Shown here: positions 11,850 to 21,340 of the stretch, in pieces | How the letters are laid out: every line of letters begins with the position of its first letter | Numbering within the stretch: the first letter of the stretch is position 1 | NCBI RefSeq assembly: GCF_029784165.1 | Contig: NC_073696.1 | Location: 102,478,065-102,542,064, forward strand | Direction of reading: 5' to 3' | DNA: 64,000 bases | Source: Wyeomyia smithii | Lineage: Eukaryota; Arthropoda; Insecta; Diptera; Culicidae | Translations under genes and position numbers: made by a program | The notes under the pieces: generated by a model | The model's input: only the letters and a program-made list of their open reading frames with translations | Told to the model about the DNA's origin: nothing | Database searches by the model: none

Positions 11850-14199
11850 CACAGTGTTTTATTTTGCTGATTTCGTGCGAAAAATTAATAGCGTCCTTAA
11901 ATTTGATTTTAGTGATATACTTTATTCGGAAAAGTTTTTATGTTTTTTATTGTGTTTCTTTTAAAATGTACGATTTAGTGATTAATTCACCTAGAAGTGA
12001 TATGGAAAATTTATTTTTTCAGGACAGTGAGATAGACAGCTAGTGTCTTGAGAAAAGTTGTGGCAAATGGTTTCACTAGCAACTTTGTCGAAAGTGTCGG
12101 TTTTCTATCTCTTATGTTAAAAAAGATATTAAAAGTTTTATATGCAAAGTTCACCCAAATCATAATTTTAAATATAACTTTTTTCCTGGATTTTCTACAT
12201 ATTTTATATCTCCGCAAAATTATGAACCAAACAGAAATACACCTTTTTGCTAAACATTTGATCTAGCTATGGTTCAAAATAAAAAAGTTACTCAACCTTT
12301 AACGGTTTTTCAAGGGTTAGTTTAACTTCAAATTACTCAGTCGTACGCAAAAATACGCAGATAACTTTGTGATTTTCTAAAAGCATGTCTATTCTACTTA
12401 CAAAAGAATATAAAATCATTTGTCTAATAGTCTTTTCGATTGTTTCAATGAAAAAATCTTTTGCATGAAAATTCTGACTTAAACAAATAAAATTGTTATT
12501 TCTAAATATGGCGTTTTACAATATTCAGCAAAAATATAAATCCAATAAAATCGCGTAATTTTCTAGAAGGTCATGAAAATATAGAAAATCATGGGAAAAA
12601 GTTATAATGAAAAAATATGAATTTTTAGTCACAGTTGACTGTCGTCTTTACTGTCTTCTTCATCGATTGTTTTAAATTTCGTTGTAGAGTTTATGAAGCT
12701 TACGGAATTCTTATGAGCGACTGTTTTTATAAATAAACTGTTGATAATTATTAACATCGGGTTTTTTTTTCGGGGTTTTAATTATTAAAAAATTCTCGGT
12801 TAAGTCGCGAGAGAAAAAAGACAAACAAAGTTTAAATAACTCGAAAAAATTAGAAAAAAATTTCGAGCGTCTTAGCAGAATCGCTTCACATCATTAAGAA
12901 GAGAAAGATATTATAATATTGAAGCTTTCGGCTGCTACTGTGTAGACACAGCCCGTTTATTAACACAATTGTATCCTTGGTTCTTGTATCTACCGTCGAG
13001 CGTGCATAAAGTACTTTTGCACGGATCGGCGGTTAGCGAACACTTTTTGATCCTTATTGGACAGCTGTCGGAGGAACCACAAGAGGCAAAAAATAAAGAG
13101 TGGAAACGGTAAACATTCACTCAAGTTCTTAATCCATTCGGTGATTTATTTTTTAATTAACAGATATCGGGAATACCACACCCGAAAAAAATCTAGAAAG
13201 AGTGCGAATGAGGATCTCATGCACTGGTTGCTGGTTTCTTCGGATCCAATGGTGACGGAAGCTCGAAGTTGGCCAAAACTTAATACGGAAGAGTTGTCAG
13301 AAGATGCTAAAACTCTTCTCGTTCAATTCGAACAAAACAGTGGAGAAGAAAACGAAGAATAAACTGAAAAAATTCGATTTTTGATTCACTTTAGATGATG
13401 TCATGCGTTGAACTTTGACCAAAAATTTATATTTTTTGTTATAACTCTTTCCCATGATTTTCTATATTTTTATGACCTTCTAGAAAATTATGCGATTTTA
13501 TTGGATTTATATTTTTGCTGAATATTGTAAAACGCTATATTTAGAAATAACAAAGATATTTGATAAAGTCAGAATTTTCATGCAAAAGATTTTTTTCATT
13601 GAAACAATCGAAAAGACTCTATTAGACAAATGATTTTATATTCTTTTGGAAGTAGAATAGACATGCTTTTAGAAAATCACAAAGTTATCTGCGTATTTTT
13701 GCGTACGGCTCAGTAATTTGAAGTTAAACTAACCCTTGAAAAACCGCTAAAGGTTGAGTAACTTTTTTATTTTGAACCATAGCTAGATCAAATGTTTAGC
13801 AAAAAGGTTCATTTCTGTTTGGTTAATAATTTTGCAGAAGGTATAAAATATGTAGAAAATCCAGGAAAAAAGTTATATTTAAAATTATGATTTGGGTGAA
13901 CTTTGCATATAAAACTTTTAATATCTTTTTAACATAAGAGATAGAAAACCGACACTTTCGACAAAGTTGCTAGTGAAACCATTTGCCACAACTTTTCTGA
14001 AGACCCTAGCTGTCTATCTCACTGTCCTGAAAAAATAAATTTCCCATATCACTTCTAGGTGAATTAATCACTAAATCGTACATTTTAAAAGAAGCACAAT
14101 AAAAAACATAAAAACTTTTCCGAATAAAATATATCACTAAAATTAAATTTGAAGGTGCTATTAATTTTTCGCACGAAATCAGCAAAATAAAACACTGTG
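11850..14199. mobile_element. Transib-like fold-back element 1
   Basis: Both ends read CACAGTGTTTTATTTTGCTG inward and are flanked by CTGTG (11845-11849 and 14200-14204), a clean 5-bp target duplication. The arms (about 11850-12630 and 13422-14199) are reverse complements over roughly 780 bp with few mismatches. The 790-bp centre carries a transposase fragment (12868-13362). Transib transposons are known for CAC-starting ends and 5-bp GC-rich duplications, and are the relatives of RAG1; the heptamer CACAGTG equals the V(D)J signal heptamer. Arms this long are unusual for the superfamily, whose inverted repeats are normally short. Confidence 0.88.
12868..13362 (+). pseudogene. Transib (RAG1-like) transposase, C-terminal fragment
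   Basis: From 12909 a frame runs to 13108, a 55-bp GT-AG intron follows (13109-13163), and exon 13164-13362 ends at TAA. The joined frame shows the conserved C-terminal Transib order: NIEAF, then DTARLLTQLYPW, SSVHKVLLHG, IGQLSEEPQEAKNKEW, RKKSRKSANEDL and LLVSSDP. In RAG1 the matching stretch is [20 protein letters not shown] with the third catalytic acid, Glu962; by that alignment the Glu of QEAKNK is the catalytic residue and is kept. Before 12909 similarity continues in another frame (SVLAESLHIIKK), so there is a frameshift. The first two catalytic Asp residues and the DNA-binding parts are absent, so it cannot act as a transposase by itself. Based on remembered family motifs, not a search. 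Confidence 0.82.
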
Positions 14200-14261
14200 C
14201 TGTGATAATAAAAGATTAGCTTTTTCTGCCACAGGTAGAAACTACTTGCCATACATGATAT

Positions 14262-14515
14262 TTCTTGGGCGGTAGCTAACCACGCTAGTAGCCTGGGTTC
14301 GAATCCCAACGCCGACACAGGTATCGATGGTTGTGGGGTAGCGTGATCCACTCACAATCAACCAAACTACTATAGATTTAACCCTAGCCGACACCGGGAG
14401 ATTGTCTGAAGCGAAAAATCTCTGGGATCACGCCTTCCATCGCATGAGAAAGTAAAGCCGTTGGCGCCGGTGATTGCTACAACAATAGTAACGGAACAAG
14501 ACTGACGGAAATTAG
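14262..14515 (+). mobile_element. tRNA-derived SINE, 5'-truncated (Feilai-like)
   Basis: Carries a Pol III B box (GGTTCGAATCC) at about 14298 and the body found in the full copy at 34242-34590, including AAAAATCTCTGGGATCACGC. Part of the internal sequence between GTTGGCGC and CGGTGATT is missing relative to that copy. Confidence 0.75.
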
Positions 14516-14700
14516 GCGAAAATCTTGGGGATTTAACCATCTTTTTTGTCTAGAAACACACTTTGGTATTATATCTGGCCATTGCAATGTAAAAAGCCAA
14601 TCCTGGAGTAAATTGTTTGAAGTCGTCCACCACGTATATATCACATCGTCAATTACGACGCATGAAAATTTCGTCAAAAAAATCGCAATATGTACAATTT

Positions 14701-14879
14701 GTGGTCTCCGTGGCTCTGTGGTTAGCGATGTCGGTCGGCTAGCTCTCCCACACGGTTGTGATATCGGGTTCGATTCCCGATCGAGTCGAGGATCTTTTCG
14801 AGCTGAAAATTCTCTCATCTAAAATCTAGTTGATCGAGACTGCTATTAGCCCCAAGGCTAAGCGTGCGATATTGTTTTT
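14701..14879 (+). mobile_element. tRNA-derived SINE with 11-bp target duplication
   Basis: Flanked by ATGTACAATTT at 14690-14700 and 14880-14890. The head has an A-box-like GTGGTTAGCGATG and a B box GGGTTCGATTCC, followed by a short tail. It is a different SINE family from those at 14262 and 34242. The duplication proves it is an insertion and not a host tRNA gene. Confidence 0.85.
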
Positions 14880-14890
14880 ATGTACAATTT

Positions 14891-15480
14891 TCGAGCACGT
14901 GTTTTGTTTTGAAAAAAGTCGCACATAGCTCGAATATTGCAAGAGTTACATTGATTTGGAGGTGTCCAGATTATTGCGGATACAAACCTTAGACACTAAT
15001 ATTACAATAGGCTATCTTCTATTAATGTTAATAACTTTTATTCACCAGTAGGTGTTTATTAGTGTTGATCTCAGGAAAGAATGTGGTGGCCCTGAACAGT
15101 TTCAAACGGCAACTAGGGTCGATTTACACAGGGGGCTCTTGTGGCTGTCAAACTCCATTCACTTTTCATTTACCACTCATTGATTCTGGACCAGCGATTC
15201 TGGTACCCACTTTTCGGTTAAAACCGTTGAAATAGAATTAACGTCCCATGATTGTTCATTAACTTATTCTCAAAAAAATATGTTTATAGATGTGAAAAAT
15301 CAAGACTCAACGTTTGTTTTCAATACAATGTGCACTTTCAATGATTAAGATATTTTGTGTAAGCATTTTGAATGAAATTTCGACACCATGATGAATTCAT
15401 GATCGGTAGGCCAAATTTTGACGTTTATACTCCCCTGGATTTACAGCGTATCAATATCATCCCGGATTCGAAAATACTTA
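14891..15480. other. No recognised feature
   Basis: AT-rich, no gene or clear repeat seen. Confidence 0.3.
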
Positions 15481-15584
15481 GGGTATCGAACGTCTCCGTC
15501 AGTGGTTTTCTTCAGCCCCCTTTTGCATAAGATTGCAGCAGAAAAACTGCCGAAGAAAACCACTGACGAAGACGTTCGATACCC
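15481..15584. mobile_element. MITE, TA-flanked, family copy 2
   Basis: Near-perfect hairpin beginning GGGTATCGAACGTC and ending GACGTTCGATACCC, with TA at 15479-15480 and 15585-15586. Same family as 4847 and 34661. Confidence 0.85.
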
Positions 15585-16084
15585 TATATAATCCTGTATT
15601 TGGCCATCTTTGGTCTCCCAGGTGGTCTCGAGGTACGATACTACGATAGGTACGATAGACTGTTAGTGTCAGTAGGATCATAGCGCTAGCCCCGCTATTG
15701 TTCTGTGTGCTGCGAAGTCTGTGTGAATAAACAGAATCCCAAATCGGAATGTAGCACCAAGATCTTGCTTTGCTTTAAACGGGGGGAGGGGGGGGGGGGG
15801 GTTAAGTCGGGGAAACTCGGCCATCTCTAGTGTATTGGAGAAGAGGAAAAAATAAACTGGAGCGAGAACAGAAAAACATCGGCGCTTCTTTTTCATGTAA
15901 CCTTGTCCCAGTCTTATAGATATACAGTAGATTATAGAATGTACCCCAGTATAAAATACAACGACGTTGTCCAACGTCAAACATCAAGTTTGTTTACTCC
16001 ATCTCTCTCCTATGTAACATGAAATAATGCAATACTTGACCCTCAAAAAAAATCCGTAATGTAGTGAATGTACAAATTTCAGTT

Positions 16085-16300
16085 TTCAGATTGTATAACA
16101 ATTCCTCGAAAACTATTCCCCAGAAAATAAAACGCCGAAGCTTTGTCCCTAGAAAACAAAATCCCAGAATATACCAATAACCAGCAAACTGCTACCCAGA
16201 AAGTACTAATCCCCAGAAAGTTATTATCCGTAATGAAACAATGCTCAGAAAACTATTTCCCAGAAAATACCGTTTTCCAGAGAACTGTTATCCTAAAACT
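16085..16300 (+). repeat. Degenerate CCCAGAAAA repeat block, left of the 28S copy
   Basis: About ten loosely spaced copies of (C)CCAGAAA, often followed by an AACTAT-like word. The same word in reverse orientation (TTCTGG) is reiterated at 17865-18020 on the other side of the rRNA pseudogene. No coding function is seen; an ORF here is driven by the repeat. The stretch 15585-16084 holds a 12-base G run near 15790 and nothing else recognised. Confidence 0.6.
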
Positions 16301-16406
16301 AAGAAATATGCATTTTTATTTTTTAACATGGAAAATCTGCTAAAATTGAGTTTTTGAGTAGAGGTTCGTTCGTTTTCCTGGGTTGATGCAACATCCACTA
16401 GTATAT

Positions 16407-16682
16407 ATTAAACGAGCGAAAGGGAACCCGGTTACAATTCCGGAGCTTGTTGAGTATACGTTTGCATTGGCGTGCACACCGGAAACTGTAGCGCCTTTGT
16501 AATCATGGCGACATGAATCCTTTTCTTCCAGAAGTCAACAAGAGATATCAGAAGAGTTTTCTTTTCTGTTTAACAGTCATACTAGCCTAGTCATACTGGA
16601 AGTCTTTCATAGAGAGATATGGTTGAACAGGCTGGTAGAGCATGGTATTTAATTGCTGTGTCGATATTCTCTTCCTAAACCT

Positions 16683-16742
<60 letters not shown>

Positions 16743-17145
16743 TTCCAAGGTTTTGAGTCTTTAGTCCAGTGGTTTTCAACCTTCTTCAGTTCATGCACCC
16801 CCTTTTGATAATTTCTACAAGCTTTTCCCCCCCTATGGGCACCATGAAAGAAAAGCTGTAGTAATTAAAAAATATAAGGCTTTTTAAACTTTAATTTTGA
16901 CCAGGTTTCAAGCAGGAGCAGGAGAACACCAATACACGGGCATACAATTCAGCATCTCTTGTGAAGGTGTGTGTGACGATTTATCGTTAACAAGCACATT
17001 TGAAAAAAAAAATGAAAAAAATGTCGCACCACCGTCAATCACAAAAGCTCATTACATGTGAAATTTTTCCACTCGCAATTCCCCCCCTGCAACGGTTAAA
17101 TTCCCCCCTAGGGGGGAATTCCCCCCCAGTTGAAAACCGCTGCTT

Positions 17146-17183
<38 letters not shown>

Positions 17184-17468
17184 TTAGATCCGTAACTTCG
17201 GGATAAGGATTGGCTTTGAAGACTGGGATGACTCGGGTTACGAGGCTGCCGGGTCGCGGGTCTGCGCGTGCTCCCAGTTCGTGCGGGTGTCGCGCCGTGG
17301 ACCTGCCGGCGCTTCTGCCTCAACGCACTCCGGGGCGTTCGGCCGTGTGGTGGTGTGGGCGGTCCGTTCATTCGCTCGCGCGGGCGTGCGGTGTGCTCGC
17401 TCGCTCGCCCGTCGCGCCCGAGTTCATACGCTTCCCGGCTTGGGCTGCAGTCATCGATAAACAGCCAA

Positions 17469-17498
<30 letters not shown>
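16407..17498 (+). pseudogene. 28S rRNA fragment, diverged and interrupted
   Basis: Blocks in the order expected for large-subunit rRNA: GAGCGAAAGGGAACCCGGTT near 16412, AGAGATATCAGAAGAGTTTT near 16540, GAGAGATATGGTTGAACAGG near 16613, AGCTTGTACCGAATCCGCAG near 16719, then after a hAT insertion GGAAGTCGGCAAATTAGATC near 17170, a very GC-rich expansion segment (about 17225-17430) and CAATTCAGAACTGGCACGGC near 17466, stopping after GAATCCGACT. About 715 bp of rRNA sequence remain. Base composition contrasts sharply with the AT-rich flanks. It is a dispersed copy outside any rDNA unit; no 18S or 5.8S is seen. Frames across the GC-rich part are not genes. Confidence 0.88.
16767..17142. mobile_element. 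hAT-type MITE inserted in the 28S fragment
   Basis: Ends CAGTGGTTTTCAACC and the mirrored GTTGAAAACCGCTG, flanked by the 8-bp duplication CTTTAGTC at 16759-16766 and 17143-17150. Ends starting CAG and 8-bp duplications are the hAT signature. A short palindromic block CCCCCCTAGGGGGG lies near the right end. Confidence 0.9.
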
Positions 17499-17500
<2 letters not shown>

Positions 17501-17864
17501 ATGTAAACAAAGTGGCGAAATACCGATCGTTAATAGTGTTGTTTTGCAAAAACCTAAAGCTTGATATGTTGAAGCAAGGTTTCGCTACCGTTTTTAATTT
17601 AGCCTGTGTCTCTGGAAGGGTACTTACCCCACCGTTTCCCTCGATAAATCCGGAACAAATGTCTCCTACTGTCCCAAAAACTATGATACATTTGTGATCC
17701 TTTGAAAAGGGTTCGATCAAATTCGGTTTAGATCTTGCAGAATAGCAGGTAAAAGAATTTTCATATTTTCGGCTCTGGAGGGGTCAGATACGCAAGTGTT
17801 AGTTAAAAATGTCAAATAATTTGGAATGTTAACAATATAATAACTGAATACTAATGTTTTTTTT

Positions 17865-18020
17865 TCTGGTTACGATGATGTTGGAGAATAGTTTTCTGGG
17901 CATTGGTGCATTCTGGAAAACGGTTTTCTGGTAACTAGTACTTTCAGGGGTTTAGAATTCTGGTAAAAAGTATATTCTGGGATTTGGTATTCTGGAGAAT
18001 GGTTCATTCTGGGGAAAATC
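17865..18020 (-). repeat. Degenerate TTCTGG repeat block, right of the 28S copy
   Basis: Reverse-orientation counterpart of the block at 16085-16300: about nine copies of TTCTGG(G/A) with variable spacing. Together they bracket the rRNA pseudogene. Confidence 0.6.
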
Positions 18021-18176
18021 CTTCGACACTTTATTATATTAAAGTCGGACAACCTCATTTTCATTTTCATTTTGCGGTAGATGGTGGGTCAGTTGAAGCC
18101 GAGTCTGTCCAACCCCGATATTTAAGGAAGGATAGAGGCTGAATTGTAGTGAATGTACAAATTGAAGACAAATTTT

Positions 18177-18229
18177 AGTCCACTGATGATGGTTGTATGT
18201 AGCAACTGAAATACGTATCTGCACGGACT
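18177..18229 (+). ncRNA. Hammerhead-ribozyme-like motif (candidate)
   Basis: Contains the core words CTGATGA (18183-18189) and GAAA in the right order. Stem I would be AGTC...GACT plus CA/TG at the core, stem II GTTG/CAAC around a TATGTAG loop, and stem III the self-complementary ATACGTAT, putting the cleavage site after C18219. Short self-complementary stem III is typical of hammerheads in Penelope-like elements and related retroelements. Against it: a U lies unpaired between CTGATGA and stem II, which departs from the usual core. The host element was not identified. Confidence 0.4.
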
Positions 18230-18329
18230 TGTAATATTTTTTTTTTAATATTTACTTCTCATGTTTAGTAGAGTTTAATGAGAACATATAATCCTTCTTT
18301 TTCTGATTTCTTATATCATTCTACTAATA

Positions 18330-18606
18330 GCGAATTTCTTTATTCCACCAGCTCACCTCGTTTTGACCTGGAAGCGCACTAACTGCTGTCAAAACCCTTT
18401 TTTTATTCGCTCGATTTTGACCCAGTTTTGACCTGCCGTGCTGCCCGAAGCGCACTGTAAAATTTGTCAGCTTCAACCCACCACCGCACGTGCTAAGTTC
18501 GTAAACAATTATCTAGCATCTCTTTATTACTTGCGTCTTAAATGGCGATGACGTTTCATTATTCCTCGGCAGTTTTGCCCGCACACAGTGTAATAAAGAA
18601 ATTCGC
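18330..18606. mobile_element. MITE with 15-bp inverted ends, TA-flanked
   Basis: Left end GCGAATTTCTTTATT and right end AATAAAGAAATTCGC are exact reverse complements, with TA at 18328-18329 and 18607-18608. Non-coding interior of 277 bp in all. Tc1/mariner-type by its flanks. Confidence 0.85.
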
Positions 18607-18608
18607 TA

Positions 18609-19767
18609 TAAGACGTTCAATAAAATATTCTCAAACTTTTTTCTATGAAAACTACGAAATATGAACTAAACATTGTTCAGAGAAATAAAAACAAAAGAAA
18701 AATTGTTTTTTTTTGAAAGAAAAAGTTATTATCTACAACTTTGCCGGAGACACTATTTTGTTATCATCAACACGTGCTCGCGACATTCGTATCAAGACAC
18801 AAACAAGACTGGACAAATATTTTTCGGGCGTTTTAGTCTCTTTAGCTTGTGAAACGATATTTTTTCCCTATATAATTAATGAATACTGGAAAGATCGCTT
18901 GAGCGGAATTCTAAATCACAGACATTTTTGTTCGCCTTTTTGATGCACTCTTTATTTGCCTTTTTTGTATTCACGCGTTTTGTTGTGACTGCTCGCAAGC
19001 AAGCTGATTTTTTCGTTTTGTTTTCATTTTTATAGGTAAATGACTTTTTTTAAATATTTACTGTTCTACCTTTCCGTGCTATTTGCTAGTTCGGTTCAGC
19101 ATACAAGCACCTGGAGGTTGGCTTTACACTGCTCTGTCCGGTTAGGTTGTAATGGGGGGTTCCGGTTTAAAACAGTTTGCTTTTCAGCGTTTTATCTTAT
19201 TTTTGAGTCTTATATGGGTTTTGTTTTCTCTAGTGTTCGTTTTCGCTATTTTCGTATGTTAAAAATGGCTGCACTGTATTTTCGTGTTATACTGACGATG
19301 ACTTGATTAGACTTTATCATTATAACTACACGAGAGTAAATTCTTTGCTGATCCAACTGAGACGATTGACTATGATGATTGATTAGAGAGGTTTTCACTT
19401 TCCTTTGTTTTATTTTACCATTTCCTACGCGGTTTTATTTTCGGTTTATTCCTGTTACAAATTCACAAAAATAAATTTAAAGCACAATAAACAAAATTAC
19501 AGAAGCATTCTATTCTGCGCCATTTTTATTGTTTAGACAAATAAACAATGAAGATCATTTTCATTTCCTGTTGTCTATTTCTTGCATCAATGGCATGATT
19601 AAGTGTACGTATCTCAGTGGATTATTCCATTAAATTATTTTTTATGTAATTACATAGCAATTCGTTCGATATCCTTTTGTCTCATTTTATTAATGTACAA
19701 AATAGAAATTAATGCTTACTTGGTAGGAGTGCTCTCTAACAGAGACGACTATATCCAGCGTTTGTTT
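18609..19767. other. Likely 3' UTR or downstream flank of NRBP
   Basis: AT-rich DNA downstream (on the minus strand) of the terminal exon at 19768-20132. It holds several minus-strand AATAAA words (for example TTTATT near 19435 and 19450) that could end the long transcript. No other gene is recognised. Confidence 0.35.
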
Positions 19768-20132
19768 TTAATCGGTAGCCTCGTACGATTCGATCGTCTC
19801 GCTACGACACAGCTCGCCTTCCGGGATAATGGAAGTTCTAGTGGAGGTTAGGGACTGTCGATGCATCGTCGCCTTCATTGTGGCGACATCACTGTCATCG
19901 TAGTTCAATGTGGGTTCAGGGTCGTACTGATCATCGTCCCCTGCTGCTCTACTGGCCGCTTCCAGCGCTTCGAGCTCTTCGTCCTGCTGCTCGCAAGCCT
20001 CCTCAGCATCATCCAAACTGGCAAAAAGCGCCGCATCTAAGCTATTTACACTGATTCCGGACGTTTCCATGATAACTGGCATAGTAACCAGTAGTGCTTC
20101 CGAATCTGCTACTTTCCACCCACGATCGTAAC
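19768..20132 (-). CDS. Alternative last exon of NRBP
   Basis: Acceptor TTCTGCAG precedes 20132; the frame runs 121 codons to a stop at 19768-19770. It is Asp/Glu- and Ser/Thr-rich with no recognised domain. Its phase needs a donor leaving one base over. An internal GTGAGC donor at 21462 in the upstream NRBP exon does exactly this: exon 21463-21568 joined to 19768-20132 gives 157 in-frame codons. Joining it to the GTAAAT at 21358 would instead stop after seven codons. I therefore infer an alternative NRBP C-terminus; it could also belong to another transcript. Confidence 0.6.
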
Positions 20133-21340
20133 CTGCAGAACGATGATGAAGATTTGATAAAATGGAGCATATTAGTACTAAGATTTAATGTTACTGATTA
20201 AACATAGATTCATATATAACTTCAACAAATTGTATACTTCATTGTGCATCATAGAAATATAGAACAAATTATGTTAACAATGCTTTTATTTAGAGCCGTG
20301 TTTATTTCTTTTCTTCTTTTCGACGTACGGTTTAAAATCTTTATAGGGACCAGTAATATGTAATTCACAGTTTATTCTATTGTCGCTTCTACATTATATA
20401 AAAAACAGTAAACGCTGAAATATCATGCAACCGATCTACGATAAAACCTGTTGTTTTTGCTAAAACTCATAGATAACGCAGAAAATCAACGAAAATACAC
20501 AAATCAAATCCAGAGCCCAAACAAAAAGACACATAACGAAGGTGAACAAAAATTCGAACAGTAATGAAAAGAATTGCAATTTTAAAAAAAATATAAATAT
20601 ATTCGCGTATATTTTTATTGCATGTCTTTCTTTTGCGTCTATCCTTTTTCACTGTCTCGTTGCAGTTGCTGTATTTCATTGTATCAAACAGAAGTATTTA
20701 TGCTTCTCTTACAATGCATTCTCTGCTCACTCTGATATGCACAGTTGTTCTAAACTATTGCCAATAAGATACGTTAAGCTTATTCTCACACAAAACTTTC
20801 GGTCGCGTTCAGTAATCAGGGACTTCTATATGATTCTGGTTTTGCGCAATAGCAGCTGAATAAATAAGTTTTTCTTTTCGCAATAAAGAAACTACAGCTA
20901 CAAATGCCCGTAGCGTTGCACCACCCAACCGACATCATCGTATTAGCATGTGGGTTAAACTCCATGGTTAAATTGTGGATATATGATCGTTATACCGTTC
21001 GGTATTGTGCTGCATGTTCTCAATCACTGGTTTTGGGTGCGCAGCATCACAGCGTGAGTAGGTTACCTAGCAGGTATTAGCATGGACTATGTGCTGTTTT
21101 TTTGTGAATATGCGGGGCAGGAGTTGTTGAGCCAAGTCAGTTAGAACACAACTGGAATAATCATACAGGAACACAGAAACCGATAAAAATAAAACATAAA
21201 CAAAGTACAAAGAGGGATCAGATGCTCAACGGACATTGACAACGAATATTATAAAAAAAATAAACATGACCCAAGATACACGAACAAACTACGTGAGAAG
21301 ACAACAGAGTCATTATGTGGGGTAGAAGAAGTAAGGGTTA
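20133..21340. other. Intron or 3' flank of NRBP
   Basis: If the terminal exon at 19768-20132 is used this is the last NRBP intron; otherwise it is 3' UTR and flank of the short form. AT-rich, with no repeat or gene recognised. Confidence 0.4.

Noticed and set aside
13057..13362. A free-standing 101-codon gene
   Set aside because: Its first part reads through the intron; the true relic uses a splice and begins further upstream.
14701..14790. A host tRNA gene at the GGGTTCGATTCC box
   Set aside because: An 11-bp target duplication encloses the unit, proving a SINE.
17108..17564. Several overlapping Arg/Ala-rich ORFs on both strands
   Set aside because: They come from the GC-rich expansion segment of the 28S rRNA pseudogene, not from a protein gene.
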